Assembly: GCA_024640985.1 (NCBI GenBank)
Contig: JAHEDY010000003.1
Coordinates: 1 to 64,000, forward strand
Length of the DNA stretch: 64,000 bases
DNA from: Gammaproteobacteria bacterium
GTDB taxonomy: Bacteria > Pseudomonadota > Gammaproteobacteria > Pseudomonadales > Litorivicinaceae
Direction of reading: 5' to 3'
The translations under genes were made by a program, and so were the position numbers. Below are positions 42,289 through 50,767 of the stretch, in pieces (within the stretch, counting starts at the first letter, position 1; every line of letters begins with the position of its first letter). The notes beneath the pieces were generated by a model that did not search any database, was not told the origin of the DNA, and saw nothing but the letters and a program-made list of their open reading frames with translations.

Positions 42289-42966
42289 TTAAGCGTCTCG
42301 TGAAAATTCAAGAATGTCAGTTTCTGATGCCAGTAACAAAATATCAGCTGGGCGTCTCGCGAACAGGCCACAGGTCACAACACCTGGGATTTGATTGATC
42401 GCCAATTCTAATCCTTTTGGGTCTGTAATGGACATGCCGTAGACGTCTAGGATGATATTTCCGTTATCCGTGACAACCCCTTGGCGATACTCAGGATTAC
42501 CGCCGAGTTCAACGACTGCTCGCCCGACTAAGCTTCGCGCCATCGGAATCACCTCGATGGGTAATGGAAATTCTCCAAGGACCTCGACTCGTTTGGAGTC
42601 ATCGGCAATGCAAATAAATTGTGCAGAGGCTTCGGCAATGATTTTTTCTCGCGTTAAGGCCGCGCCACCGCCTTTGATCAGGTTCAGTCGCGGATCGGCT
42701 TCATCTGCGCCGTCCACATAGACGGGGAGTGAGCCTGTTGCATTTAAATCGAGGAGTTCAATGCCGTATTGAGTCAGGCGATCTTGTGTCGCCTTAGATG
42801 AGGCAACGGCTCCGAGGATTTGGATGCCGCTGTTGGCCAACACGTCAATGAAACAATTGGCTGTTGACCCTGTTCCAATCCCAATGGGAGTTTCAGAATC
42901 GAGAAGGTGTCGGACTTTTTCAAAAGCGGCCTCGGCCACCTGGCGTTTTTTCGCATCCTGGCTCAT
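42289..42966 (-). CDS. rpiA: Ribose-5-phosphate isomerase A
   Basis: Interconverts ribose 5-phosphate and ribulose 5-phosphate. 225 residues from the ATG at 42966 (GGAG, 8 bases). [41 protein letters not shown] and the [15 protein letters not shown] stretch are typical. A longer frame to 42996 lacks family support. Divergent from ilvA and followed at once by serA, as in several gammaproteobacteria. Confidence 0.95.
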   Translation of the reverse strand: MSQDAKKRQVAEAAFEKVRHLLDSETPIGIGTGSTANCFIDVLANSGIQILGAVASSKATQDRLTQYGIELLDLNATGSLPVYVDGADEADPRLNLIKGGGAALTREKIIAEASAQFICIADDSKRVEVLGEFPLPIEVIPMARSLVGRAVVELGGNPEYRQGVVTDNGNIILDVYGMSITDPKGLELAINQIPGVVTCGLFARRPADILLLASETDILEFSRDA

Positions 42967-42991
42967 CGTGATCTCCATAAAGGGGGGCAAA

Positions 42992-43024
42992 ATCATAGCT
43001 GTTAGAAAGCGCAGACGCTATGAT
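42992..43024. promoter_or_regulatory. Symmetrical inverted repeat in the rpiA/ilvA divergent region
   Basis: ATCATAGC (42992-42999) and GCTATGAT (43017-43024) are exact reverse complements 17 bases apart. Each arm carries a TATGAT -10-like hexamer pointing outward, so the repeat could hold two divergent -10 boxes or an operator. Neither has a convincing -35. Confidence 0.35.
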
Positions 43025-43048
43025 AAAGGGCTTCTGTTTGGATTTCTC

Positions 43049-44563
43049 ATGTTTGACACCCTGATTAAAAAGATTTTGTCGGCGCGCGTTTATGACGTTG
43101 CGATCGAAACTCCAGTTCATCAAGCGCCCTTTCTTTCAAAGCGCTTGGGTCGCCCCGTGCTTCTGAAACGGGAAGATCTCCAACCGGTGTACTCCTTTAA
43201 GTGTCGGGGTGCTTACAACAAAATGGTTGGGATTCCAAAAGACGTGTTAGCGAAGGGTGTGATTGCGGCGTCAGCGGGAAATCACGCACAGGGGGTCGCT
43301 CTTGGTGCGCAGAAATTAAAAATTCCGGCAGTGATTGTGATGCCAACCACCACACCTGAGATCAAGGTGCGGTCAGTCAGAGCGAGAGGTGCGCAAGTCA
43401 TTCTCCATGGCGATAGTTTTGATGAAGCCTTTGCGAAAAGTCAGGAGTTGGTTGACGAATACGGCTACACCTACCTGCACCCTTTCGATGATATTGAGGT
43501 CATCGCCGGACAAGGAACAGTAGCCATGGAGCTCTTACGGCAGGTGACGCGCCCAGTCGATGCGGTATTCATCCCGGTCGGCGGTGGCGGTCTGGCTGCG
43601 GGGATGGCTGCTTACATGAAATATGTGCGACCAGAGATCAAAGTGATTGCTGTCGAGCCAGAGGATGCTGCCTGTTTGGCTGCGGCGATGGAAGCTCAAG
43701 AGCGGGTGGTTTTACCGCAAGTGGGTTTATTTGCTGATGGTGTGGCGGTAAAGCAGATCGGAGAGAACACCTTTAATGTTCTGAAAGAGACCTGTGATGA
43801 AGTGATCACTGTCACCACTGATGAGATCTGCGCTGCTGTTAAGGATGTCTTTGATGATGTGCGGAGTGTCAATGAGCCCGCTGGTGCCTTGTCGGTTGCT
43901 GGTCTCAAAAAATACGCTGAGCGTGAAGGGCCGGGTGAAGCCTTAGTGGCGGTGCTCTCCGGGGCAAATGTCAATTTCGATCGGATTCGTCATGTCGCTG
44001 AACGGGCAGAAGTCGGTGAAAAGCGTGAAGCGATTCTCGCGGTGACCATACCAGAGCGGCCCGGAGCCTTTAAAGCATTCTGTGAACAGATTGGAAGTCG
44101 CAACATCACCGAATTTAACTACCGGTTTGCGGATCAAGACCAGGCGCATATTTTTGTGGGTGTGACGACTGATCCAACCACGGATGACCGGACCCAACTC
44201 GTGACCCAGTTGAACGCAGCGGATCTTCCTGTGGTTGACATGACCGACAATGAATTGGCAAAACTTCACATTCGTCACATGGTTGGCGGGCGGAGTGCTG
44301 CGGCAGGTTCTGAGCTGGTGTTTCGTTTTGAGTTTCCCGAGAGGCCGGGTGCATTGTTGAAGTTTTTAAACAAGATCGGATCGCGCTGGAATATCTCGGC
44401 ATTCCATTATAGGAACCATGGAGCAGCCTATGGTCGGGTGTTAGTTTCGATGCAAGCCGATTTATCTGAGCGTGATGAGTTGTCGAGTTATTTTGATGAC
44501 ATCGGTTACACCTACTTTGATGAAACCGAAAATCCGGCAGTTAGCCTCTTTATGAAAAGTTGA
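43049..44563 (+). CDS. ilvA: Biosynthetic threonine dehydratase
   Basis: Deaminates threonine to 2-oxobutanoate for isoleucine. 504 residues from the ATG at 43049; the frame is open upstream across rpiA, which is not coding here. PLP lysine at residue 51 in VYSFKCRGAYN, SAGNHAQGVALGAQKL, PVGGGGLAAGMAAY (phosphate loop) and two C-terminal ACT-like regulatory repeats (RPGAFKAFCEQIGSRNITEF and RPGALLKFLNKIGSRWNISA), so isoleucine/valine feedback is expected. Its enamine product is a RidA substrate. Confidence 0.96.
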   Translation: MFDTLIKKILSARVYDVAIETPVHQAPFLSKRLGRPVLLKREDLQPVYSFKCRGAYNKMVGIPKDVLAKGVIAASAGNHAQGVALGAQKLKIPAVIVMPTTTPEIKVRSVRARGAQVILHGDSFDEAFAKSQELVDEYGYTYLHPFDDIEVIAGQGTVAMELLRQVTRPVDAVFIPVGGGGLAAGMAAYMKYVRPEIKVIAVEPEDAACLAAAMEAQERVVLPQVGLFADGVAVKQIGENTFNVLKETCDEVITVTTDEICAAVKDVFDDVRSVNEPAGALSVAGLKKYAEREGPGEALVAVLSGANVNFDRIRHVAERAEVGEKREAILAVTIPERPGAFKAFCEQIGSRNITEFNYRFADQDQAHIFVGVTTDPTTDDRTQLVTQLNAADLPVVDMTDNELAKLHIRHMVGGRSAAAGSELVFRFEFPERPGALLKFLNKIGSRWNISAFHYRNHGAAYGRVLVSMQADLSERDELSSYFDDIGYTYFDETENPAVSLFMKS

Positions 44564-44595
44564 TTCTCATAAATCACTTTAACCCACTATAAAAG

Positions 44596-44623
44596 TTGAC
44601 ATTTTTATTTTTTGTCGTATTCT
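44596..44623 (+). promoter_or_regulatory. Strong sigma70-like promoter after ilvA
   Basis: Perfect TTGACA (44596-44601), a 16-base T-rich spacer and TATTCT (44618-44623). It points into a 90-base region holding only a possible tiny ORF before the convergent end of ygfA. Confidence 0.5.
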
Positions 44624-44651
44624 GCACGAAATTTGGACAGGTGCAGGATGC

Positions 44652-44744
44652 ATGAATCGTCGCGATCCACTGAAAATGCTAATGATGATTGGCGGCCTGA
44701 TTTTGGCGGTCACAGTCGCGCACAGCGCAATTATCGGCGGATAA
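44652..44744 (+). CDS. Possible 30-residue hydrophobic peptide
   Basis: The frame from the ATG at 44652 encodes 30 residues: a basic start (MNRRDPLK), then one hydrophobic stretch (MLMMIGGLILAVTVAHSAII) and a GG end, the look of a single-pass membrane peptide. A strong promoter lies 28 bases upstream, but the AGGA is only 3 bases from the ATG. A second ATG at 44648 in another frame would give a 43-residue hydrophilic peptide instead. The last 14 bases overlap the end of ygfA on the other strand. I recognise no family; an RNA-only function or no function is equally possible. Confidence 0.3.
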   Translation: MNRRDPLKMLMMIGGLILAVTVAHSAIIGG

Positions 44745-45285
44745 ACCCGTTTTCGGTGATGATCCAGTCGAAGGACTGATCCCAGTCTTCAGGTTCAAAT
44801 TGCGTCTCTTGCACAGCGTACGCCACGCCGATGCGAATCGGCGCCATATGTGGGCAATGTTCCAGCGCACGATCATAAAAACCACCACCCATCCCTAAGC
44901 GATAACCTCGTCGGTCGAAGCCACAGCAAGGCATGATCAGCCAATCAAGTGCGTCCAATTCTGCCACCTCGTCGTGTTTTGATGTCCGGATCCCGAATCG
45001 TCCGATGACGAGATCGGTCTCTTGCTGATAAGCCGCCATTTCCATGGTGGTTTTAGAAAGGATCCGTGGAACCAGCAATTCATGAGTGCGGCTGAAGACG
45101 TGTTGATGGAAGGTGTCTAGGTCGACTTCGGAGCCGAAAGCCAGATAAGAGCCAATTCGCAAGGGCTTGGTTGGCAGGGTTTCGATTAAGTACTTTGAAA
45201 TTCGCTGATTGAAAGTCTCTCGACGTGCGGGACTCAGCCCATCTCTCAGGGTTAATAATTGGGATCTGAGCGCGTTTTTAGACAT
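44731..45285 (-). CDS. ygfA: 5-formyltetrahydrofolate cyclo-ligase
   Basis: Recycles 5-formyl-THF to 5,10-methenyl-THF. 184 residues; the family signature PCCGFDRRGYRLGMGGGFYDRAL is near residues 118-140, and LRIGSYLAFGSEVD lies in the first third. It follows the 6S RNA gene directly, the conserved ssrS-ygfA arrangement, so it is probably made from read-through of the 6S promoter and the zapA transcript. Confidence 0.95.
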   Translation of the reverse strand: MSKNALRSQLLTLRDGLSPARRETFNQRISKYLIETLPTKPLRIGSYLAFGSEVDLDTFHQHVFSRTHELLVPRILSKTTMEMAAYQQETDLVIGRFGIRTSKHDEVAELDALDWLIMPCCGFDRRGYRLGMGGGFYDRALEHCPHMAPIRIGVAYAVQETQFEPEDWDQSFDWIITENGFIRR

Positions 45286-45288
45286 AAA

Positions 45289-45458
45289 AGCCCCAGGTTG
45301 CCGCTGTCAGTTTAGCCCTTGAACCCAACGGTTCAAGGCGGGAAACGCAAACATACATTAGGCTTTCCGTGAACGGACCTGCGCACCGCATGCTTTGTGC
45401 TTCCCTGGAAAAAGAGTATCGGCTCAGGGACATCACCGACTGGCGAACAACCCAGGTT
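45289..45458 (-). ncRNA. ssrS: 6S RNA
   Basis: About 170 nucleotides filling the gap between zapA and ygfA. The minus strand contains GTCCCTGAGCCGATA, nearly identical to the E. coli 6S segment, and near the 3' end the hairpin CTTGAACC...GGTTCAAG (45318-45337) that matches E. coli 6S. The two ends pair (CCTGGGTTG with CAACCTGGGG, allowing G-U), closing the long rod that imitates an open promoter and traps sigma70 polymerase. Ends are approximate; the 5' end is placed from the upstream TATACT. Confidence 0.92.
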
Positions 45459-45464
45459 AGGTCG

Positions 45465-45470
45465 AGTATA
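45465..45470 (-). promoter_or_regulatory. Likely -10 box of 6S RNA
   Basis: TATACT on the minus strand, ending 6 bases before the proposed 5' end of 6S RNA. It sits right at the zapA stop; the matching -35 would be inside zapA and is weak. Confidence 0.5.
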
Positions 45471-45767
45471 TCAGCCTGCTTCAGACTCAGACAGCCGTTC
45501 GAGTGTGGTTCCGATTCGATCGGCAAGACGTTTCAGGTCATCATCAGCGCCGCTTGTCTCGCCAGTCAGATGTTCGTGAGCGATATTCAGGGCCGCCATG
45601 ACGGCTAAACGCTCGAGTGCGCTGTTCCCCGTTTTTTCCTGAATTTCTCGCATTCGGTTGTCAACGAACTCTGCGGCAGCCTCAAGTTCGTGCTCCTGAC
45701 CGGCTGGGCAGGCAACGGGGAATTCACGTCCTAAAATCTGTACGCGAACGGTTGCGATTTCGGTCAT
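45471..45767 (-). CDS. zapA: Cell division protein ZapA
   Basis: 98-residue FtsZ-ring stabiliser. VRVQILGREFPVACPAGQEHELEAAA is the conserved N-terminal domain, and LERLAVMAALNIAHEHL begins the coiled-coil tail. It overlaps the upstream ZapB-like gene by 4 bases and precedes 6S RNA, as in other gammaproteobacteria. Confidence 0.95.
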   Translation of the reverse strand: MTEIATVRVQILGREFPVACPAGQEHELEAAAEFVDNRMREIQEKTGNSALERLAVMAALNIAHEHLTGETSGADDDLKRLADRIGTTLERLSESEAG

Positions 45768-45970
45768 GACAGCACCTCATAATTCTTGAGTCGACCTAAA
45801 ACGGCGTCGATATGATGGCGCGCCTCATCACGTTGCTTTAACAGCACCGCGCGGGCACGCTTGAGCTCAACCTGCTGTTTCCGCAAGTGGCGATTCTCTT
45901 GATCTAGGCGCTCAGAAAGTTGGATTAGTTTCTCAACTTGCTGTTCCAACTTGTGCAAATCATTACGCAT
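45764..45970 (-). CDS. Small coiled-coil protein, TIGR02449/ZapB-like
   Basis: 68 residues, almost wholly coiled coil (LEQQVEKLIQLSERLDQENRHLR). In gammaproteobacteria a short coiled-coil gene of this type lies directly before zapA and is thought to act in cell division. AAGGGA lies 7 bases before the ATG. It overlaps zapA by 4 bases and starts the transcript that runs into 6S RNA. Confidence 0.85.
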   Translation of the reverse strand: MRNDLHKLEQQVEKLIQLSERLDQENRHLRKQQVELKRARAVLLKQRDEARHHIDAVLGRLKNYEVLS

Positions 45971-45995
45971 TTAGGTTTCCCTTTAACTCCTGTGC

Positions 45996-46024
45996 ATCAT
46001 ACGTCCGCTCTCTCTCAGGTACAA
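45996..46024 (-). promoter_or_regulatory. Probable promoter of the zapB-like/zapA transcript
   Basis: On the minus strand TTGTAC (46024-46019), a 17-base spacer and TATGAT (46001-45996), about 25 bases before the gene start. Confidence 0.5.
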
Positions 46025-46060
46025 CAGACGTGATACAGTTATCGCTTCAGGAGGTGCCCA

Positions 46061-46624
46061 ATGATCGAAGAGTTATACCGTACGATGGATGACTGGTTAG
46101 TTGACCAGAATTCCGATATTCGAGCCTCTGAAGTGCAAGGATTACTCGCAGGACTGATGGCTGCAAATATCAACGTTCGGCCCGATGAGTATGTTGCCCG
46201 CCTCACTGAATACGCGGATTTACAACCGGGATGTCTGGTTCAGATAGCGGACACATTAGACACCTTATTTAGCAATCTGCATGAGAGTTGGTCTGGGATC
46301 GGCTTGGATTTTGAGATGCTGTTGCCGGAAGACGATGAGCTCATCGAAGAACGAGCCGATGCACTTGGGGCCTGGTGTGAAGCGTTTTTGGCAGGACTTG
46401 GGCTGTCGGGTGAGTTATCCAAAGACAAAAAGCTCTCTGAAGATGTTCGTCAAGCGCTCGAGGATTTGTCCGAAATTGCGCGAATTGAAGCCGATGGTGA
46501 TGATGAATCCCTTGAAAAAGCCTTCGCCGACGTCAGCGAACATGTCCGGTTAGCTGCTTTGTTGATCGCTACCGACTTGAGGGGTGACCAAAACGATGCG
46601 CCCCATGAGCCGATTGTCCATTAA
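46061..46624 (+). CDS. ygfB: UPF0149/YgfB family protein
   Basis: 187 residues, alpha-helical and acidic. EVQGLLAGLMAA near residue 25 and ALGAWCEAFLAGLGL near residue 105 are UPF0149 marks. In pseudomonads YgfB has been reported as a regulator, but the general function is open. GGAGGT precedes the ATG. First gene of ygfB-pepP-ubiH-ubiI, a conserved order. Confidence 0.92.
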   Translation: MIEELYRTMDDWLVDQNSDIRASEVQGLLAGLMAANINVRPDEYVARLTEYADLQPGCLVQIADTLDTLFSNLHESWSGIGLDFEMLLPEDDELIEERADALGAWCEAFLAGLGLSGELSKDKKLSEDVRQALEDLSEIARIEADGDDESLEKAFADVSEHVRLAALLIATDLRGDQNDAPHEPIVH

Positions 46625-47929
46625 GTGAGTAAGTCCATGTTTTCTCTACACGTCTATCAAGAGCGACGTCAGCGATTAAAAGCGTTGATGCCTGAGAAGT
46701 CGCTCGCGATCATTGCAGCGGCTGCCGAAGTCATTCGAAACCGTGATGCCGAGTACCCGTTTCGGCAATCCAGTGATTTTTGGTACCTCACAGGATTTAC
46801 TGAGCCGGATGCCGTTTTGGTGATCGGACCTGGACAGCCGGATCGCTTATTCGTCAGGCCAAAACATCCAGAGCAAGAAGTCTGGACTGGACGACGCATG
46901 GGCCCGGATCATGTGAAACAGCGATTAGGGATTGATCAGGGATATCCGCTGGAAGCCCTCGATACTGAGTTAAAAACCTTATTATGTGAGATCGCTTGGG
47001 TCGAATATCCCTTTGGTTGTCAAACATCAACAGCCATTGTCGATCAAGCCATCAAAGCCAAAGGCTTGCGATCAAGGCGGAGTGATCTGCTCTCCCATCG
47101 TGCCGATTTATCACGACATTTGGGCCAGGCGCGATTGATCAAATCGCGTCAAGAGATCGAGGTCATGAAAGAAGCTGGGCGGATTTCTGCGCAGGGACAT
47201 ATCGCTGCGATGCAGGCCTGCGAACCCGGAATGACAGAAGATCAACTGGCATCTGTGGTTGAGCATCAGTTCCGCATGGACGGTTCACCATCGATCGCCT
47301 ATCAAACCATCGTGGGTGGCGGTGACAACGCCTGTATATTGCATTACGTCGATCGGACCGATCGATTGCGGTCGGGTGATTTGGTATTGATCGATGCCGG
47401 TTGCGAGGTATTCGGTTACGCAGGCGACATCACGCGGACCTTTCCTGTCAATGGATCATTTACGAATGCACAGGCGGAACTTTACGATTTGGTACTGAGT
47501 GCGCAATCTGAGGCGATTGCTCAGATGGTGGTCGGGAAATCCATTAAATTGTTCCATGAGACGGCGGTTCGCCGCCTCACTGAAGGACTGATCGAGCTCA
47601 ACATTATCGAGGGTCCGTTAGAGTTGGCGCTCGAAGACAAGCGATATCTTCCCTATTACATGCATGGGACCGGTCATTTTCTGGGTCTTGATGTCCATGA
47701 TGTGGGTGCTTATGAGCATGAAGGCCAGCCCGTTGAATTGGCTGAAGGGATGGTGATTACCTGTGAACCTGGGTTGTACATCAGTCTGTCATCTGATGCG
47801 CCTGCTCGGTATCGAGGTATTGGTATTCGGATTGAAGACGATGTCTTAATTACCGGACATGGTCCGGAAGTGCTCACTGCAAAGGTCCCCAAAGAGCGAG
47901 CAGAGATCGAAGCTCTGATGCGAGGCTAA
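46625..47929 (+). CDS. pepP: Xaa-Pro aminopeptidase II
   Basis: 434-residue metallopeptidase that removes residues before proline. An N-terminal creatinase-like domain (FRQSSDFWYLTGFTEPDAVL) is followed by the pita-bread catalytic domain with metal ligands in LIDAGCEVFGYAGDITRTFP, HGTGHFLGLDVHD, TCEPGLYI and RIEDDVLIT. The first start, GTG at 46625, follows the ygfB stop at once; the ATG at 46637 with GTGAG is an equal alternative. Confidence 0.95.
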   Translation: MSKSMFSLHVYQERRQRLKALMPEKSLAIIAAAAEVIRNRDAEYPFRQSSDFWYLTGFTEPDAVLVIGPGQPDRLFVRPKHPEQEVWTGRRMGPDHVKQRLGIDQGYPLEALDTELKTLLCEIAWVEYPFGCQTSTAIVDQAIKAKGLRSRRSDLLSHRADLSRHLGQARLIKSRQEIEVMKEAGRISAQGHIAAMQACEPGMTEDQLASVVEHQFRMDGSPSIAYQTIVGGGDNACILHYVDRTDRLRSGDLVLIDAGCEVFGYAGDITRTFPVNGSFTNAQAELYDLVLSAQSEAIAQMVVGKSIKLFHETAVRRLTEGLIELNIIEGPLELALEDKRYLPYYMHGTGHFLGLDVHDVGAYEHEGQPVELAEGMVITCEPGLYISLSSDAPARYRGIGIRIEDDVLITGHGPEVLTAKVPKERAEIEALMRG

Positions 47930-47931
47930 GC

Positions 47932-49035
47932 GTGCAGATCAGTGTTATTGGTGGTGGTCCGATCGGCTTAATTGCACGCACTGCGCTCGAGCAAGAGGGT
48001 CACGAGGTTCGGCAATTTGATCCCTCGACGGAAAAACCGAAGATGTCACTCGCATTGGCAGAGTCAACCCTGGCCTTACTGAATCGCATCGGTGTGCAAT
48101 TAGATGCTGGCGAAGATCTGACAGAAATCCTCGTGAATGAGCACGGATTGCCAGGTTCGATGCTTTTGCGGGCATCGGAATGTGGATATCCTCGGTTTGG
48201 ACGGGTGATCTGTTCGCTGGCGCTTGAAGAAGCCCTGACCCAGCATACCTCGGATCGGATTGAGCGCCTGTCGGTGTCGCAAGTACGCGCTCGGAGTGCA
48301 CAACACAACCCATCAATTGAGCTGTCGTCCGGTGAAATGATTCATCCTGATCTGGTGATTTTGGCCGATGGGGGGCGAAGTGGACTCACTGAGTCTTTGG
48401 GGCTGACAGCTCAGCGGCGACCTTTTGATCGCTCCGCGATCATGGGCCGTATTCAGGTGGACACTCCACAGGCCGGTCGTGCTTATGAGCGATTTATTGG
48501 GACCGGTCCGTTGGCAATCCTACCCATCGAGTCGTCGACCTATGGTTTTGTGTGGTCACTGGATCCGGCGTATGCAGAACGCTTGAGTCAGATGCCAGAA
48601 ACATTGCTCAGCGCGTTACAGCAAGCAGTCCCTGCTGAGCTTGGCGGCATTGAATTCGCTTCGGATCCAGTCGTGATTCCGTTGGTTGAGCGCTGGGTTG
48701 ACCAACCCTACCGGCCGGGGGTGGTGTTAATTGGAAATGGCGCGCAGACCATTCATCCAGTCGCAGGCCAAGGTCTGAATCTTGCGCTTCGGGGTGTCAA
48801 CCTGCTGGTTGATGCACTGCGGAGTCAGGATCCGGATGAAGCGGTCAAAACAGCGTTTTCCCAATGGCGTATGAACCGTGATGCGACCCGGTTGGCTTCA
48901 TCCAGTCTTGAGGCGTTATTTGATCGCGAGCTGTTTCCGCGGAAGCTCCTCACCAGCCTTGGGATGGCCTTTGGCGACCAAAGTCTTTGGCTGAAGCGAA
49001 AAATTGCTGAGGCCGGTATGGGAGTGATTTCGTGA
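47932..49035 (+). CDS. ubiH: UbiH-type FAD monooxygenase (ubiquinone synthesis)
   Basis: 367-residue flavin hydroxylase. FAD loop ISVIGGGPIGLIARTALE at the N-terminus, ILADGGRSGL in the middle (the DG motif), AYERFIGTGPLAILP and LIGNGAQTIHPVAGQGLNLALRG. The GNAAQ-like NGAQ rather than GDAAH is the E. coli UbiH form, which hydroxylates the C4 position of the ring. Slightly shorter than E. coli UbiH. Start GTG; 4-base overlap with ubiI. Confidence 0.88.
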   Translation: MQISVIGGGPIGLIARTALEQEGHEVRQFDPSTEKPKMSLALAESTLALLNRIGVQLDAGEDLTEILVNEHGLPGSMLLRASECGYPRFGRVICSLALEEALTQHTSDRIERLSVSQVRARSAQHNPSIELSSGEMIHPDLVILADGGRSGLTESLGLTAQRRPFDRSAIMGRIQVDTPQAGRAYERFIGTGPLAILPIESSTYGFVWSLDPAYAERLSQMPETLLSALQQAVPAELGGIEFASDPVVIPLVERWVDQPYRPGVVLIGNGAQTIHPVAGQGLNLALRGVNLLVDALRSQDPDEAVKTAFSQWRMNRDATRLASSSLEALFDRELFPRKLLTSLGMAFGDQSLWLKRKIAEAGMGVIS

Positions 49036-50156
49036 AGACGGTTGTCATTGGTGGTGGATCCATTGGTCTAGCGGCGGCTGTTGTGTGTCACCGGGCCGGT
49101 CATCAAGTGTCTGTGTTTGATCCGGTTGGATTTCAGCCCGTTCAGCCAACCGTTGAAATGGATGCTCGCGTTTGGGCGCTTGGACCGAAATCGACAGGTT
49201 TTCTGTCAGACATTCATGCCTGGTCGCCCGATGCTCGCGTGTGTTGCTATCGATCAATGCGAGTCATCGATGCGCGTAGTGATGCCAGAGTCACCTTTGA
49301 AGATCCAAGGCTTGGCCATCTCGTGGAAGCACATTGGGTGCGTAACCAACTGTTAAAAACCGTTGGGGGGAGCCCCATTCAATGCCAGCAGCAAGCGGTC
49401 GCACGAGTGGATCCAAAGGGATGCGTCATCCTCGAGGATGGCCAGACGATCGATTCTGATTTCGTGATCTTTGCGGAAGGTCGGCAAGCAACAACGGCTC
49501 AAGCATCCGGATTCGAATGGCTTGATGGTGGATATCATCAGCGGGCGCTGGTGGGAACACTTCACTGCGAGCAACCACATGACGGAGAGGCATTTCAGAT
49601 TTTTACTGAGCAGGGCCCGTTGGCGCTTTTGCCACTCCCGGATCGCGATGGCGAGCATCGAGTCAGTTTGGTCTGGTCCTTGCCGACCGATGCGGCCGAT
49701 GCGCTCGCACAGTGCAGTACTGACATGCTTGCTGCACGATTGGCTCGGTTGAGTGAAGCAGCGCGTGGGGCATTGCGATTTGTCAGCGAACCTGTTTGGA
49801 TTCCGGTTTCTCAACACGCGCTTAAACGAGACGCACTTGGTTGCTTGCTGGCAATCGGTGATACAGCGCATGGGATTCTGCCCTTGGCAGGCCTTGGTGC
49901 CAATCTTGGTTTTGCTGATGTGATTGCGTTACAGCAAGCTCTGCGATCACACCCGTCCGCTGCCGGTGATCGGTTGGCCAGAACGGTGGCGCGCGAGCGA
50001 TGCATAGATCACCGGACGGTGGCGATGGTGATGGGATTGTTTTCAGACGTGTTCCGATCCGATCAACCCATGATTCAATTGGGTCGCAGTATGGCTTTGA
50101 GAACCGCAGATCGACATCCGTTGATTCGATCACTGATTCAGGAGTTGGCAGGGTAA
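49032..50156 (+). CDS. ubiI: UbiI-type FAD monooxygenase (ubiquinone synthesis)
   Basis: 374 residues, a second flavin hydroxylase in tandem with UbiH. VVIGGGSIGLAAAVVCHRAGH at the N-terminus, MDARVWALGPKSTGFL, YRSMRVID and DPRLGHLVEAHWVRNQLL, which match UbiI/VisC, and AIGDTAHGILPLAGLGANLGFAD. The last motif has Leu where UbiI usually has Gln (AGQG). The tandem likely arose by duplication; the assignment of UbiH versus UbiI rests on these motifs and the order. Confidence 0.85.
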   Translation: MKTVVIGGGSIGLAAAVVCHRAGHQVSVFDPVGFQPVQPTVEMDARVWALGPKSTGFLSDIHAWSPDARVCCYRSMRVIDARSDARVTFEDPRLGHLVEAHWVRNQLLKTVGGSPIQCQQQAVARVDPKGCVILEDGQTIDSDFVIFAEGRQATTAQASGFEWLDGGYHQRALVGTLHCEQPHDGEAFQIFTEQGPLALLPLPDRDGEHRVSLVWSLPTDAADALAQCSTDMLAARLARLSEAARGALRFVSEPVWIPVSQHALKRDALGCLLAIGDTAHGILPLAGLGANLGFADVIALQQALRSHPSAAGDRLARTVARERCIDHRTVAMVMGLFSDVFRSDQPMIQLGRSMALRTADRHPLIRSLIQELAG

Positions 50157-50767
50157 TGTTCACAGGGATTGTTCAAGGATTGGGTGAAGTCACACAGATC
50201 CATGATCATCAAGGAATTCGACGGATCCAGGTTCGCATGCCTAAAGGGCGGGACGCAGATCTGCAAACCGGAGCATCGATTGCCATTAACGGTGTGTGCC
50301 TCACGGTCACTGGTTGGGATCCGCAGGGTGTGCAGTTTGATGTGATTGATGAGACGCTTAGATTGACCAATCTTGGCGATCTGAACACTGGCTCTTGGGT
50401 GAATGTCGAGCGTGCGGCACGTTTTGGTGATGAGATTGGTGGCCATGTGCTTTCCGGACATATCCACGGGCAGACTGAAGTCACTGAAGTCATTGAAACA
50501 GGGGCCAATCTGGCTGTTTGGTGGCGTGTCCCTGAATCTCTGTTGAAATATGTCTTACCCAAGGGCTATGTGTCACTGAATGGGTGCTCATTGACCGTCG
50601 GTGAAACCAGTCGCAATGGGCAGATGAGTATTCACCTGATCCCAGAGACTCGTGCACTCACCACCTTCGGTCGGGTCAAGCCAGGCGATCACTTAAATTT
50701 AGAAATTGATTCCCAGACACAAGCGATTGTCGATACGGTTGAACGGGTGCTGGAACAGCGTTTGTGA
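50156..50767 (+). CDS. ribE: Riboflavin synthase (alpha chain)
   Basis: 203 residues (ribC in E. coli naming). It starts MFTGIVQGLGEV, the hallmark N-terminus, with two barrel repeats, each with a lumazine site: SIAINGVCLTVTG near residue 43 and YVSLNGCSLTVGE near 140. The start ATG overlaps the ubiI stop (TAATG); the open frame upstream is inside ubiI. Its presence here is odd because the other riboflavin genes are not near; no FMN riboswitch is visible. Confidence 0.94.
   Translation: MFTGIVQGLGEVTQIHDHQGIRRIQVRMPKGRDADLQTGASIAINGVCLTVTGWDPQGVQFDVIDETLRLTNLGDLNTGSWVNVERAARFGDEIGGHVLSGHIHGQTEVTEVIETGANLAVWWRVPESLLKYVLPKGYVSLNGCSLTVGETSRNGQMSIHLIPETRALTTFGRVKPGDHLNLEIDSQTQAIVDTVERVLEQRL

Noticed and set aside
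42824-43048. Upstream extension of ilvA
   Set aside because: It runs across the start of rpiA; IlvA homologues begin close to the ATG at 43049.
50000-50155. Upstream extension of riboflavin synthase
   Set aside because: It lies in ubiI; MFTGIVQG is the usual true N-terminus.
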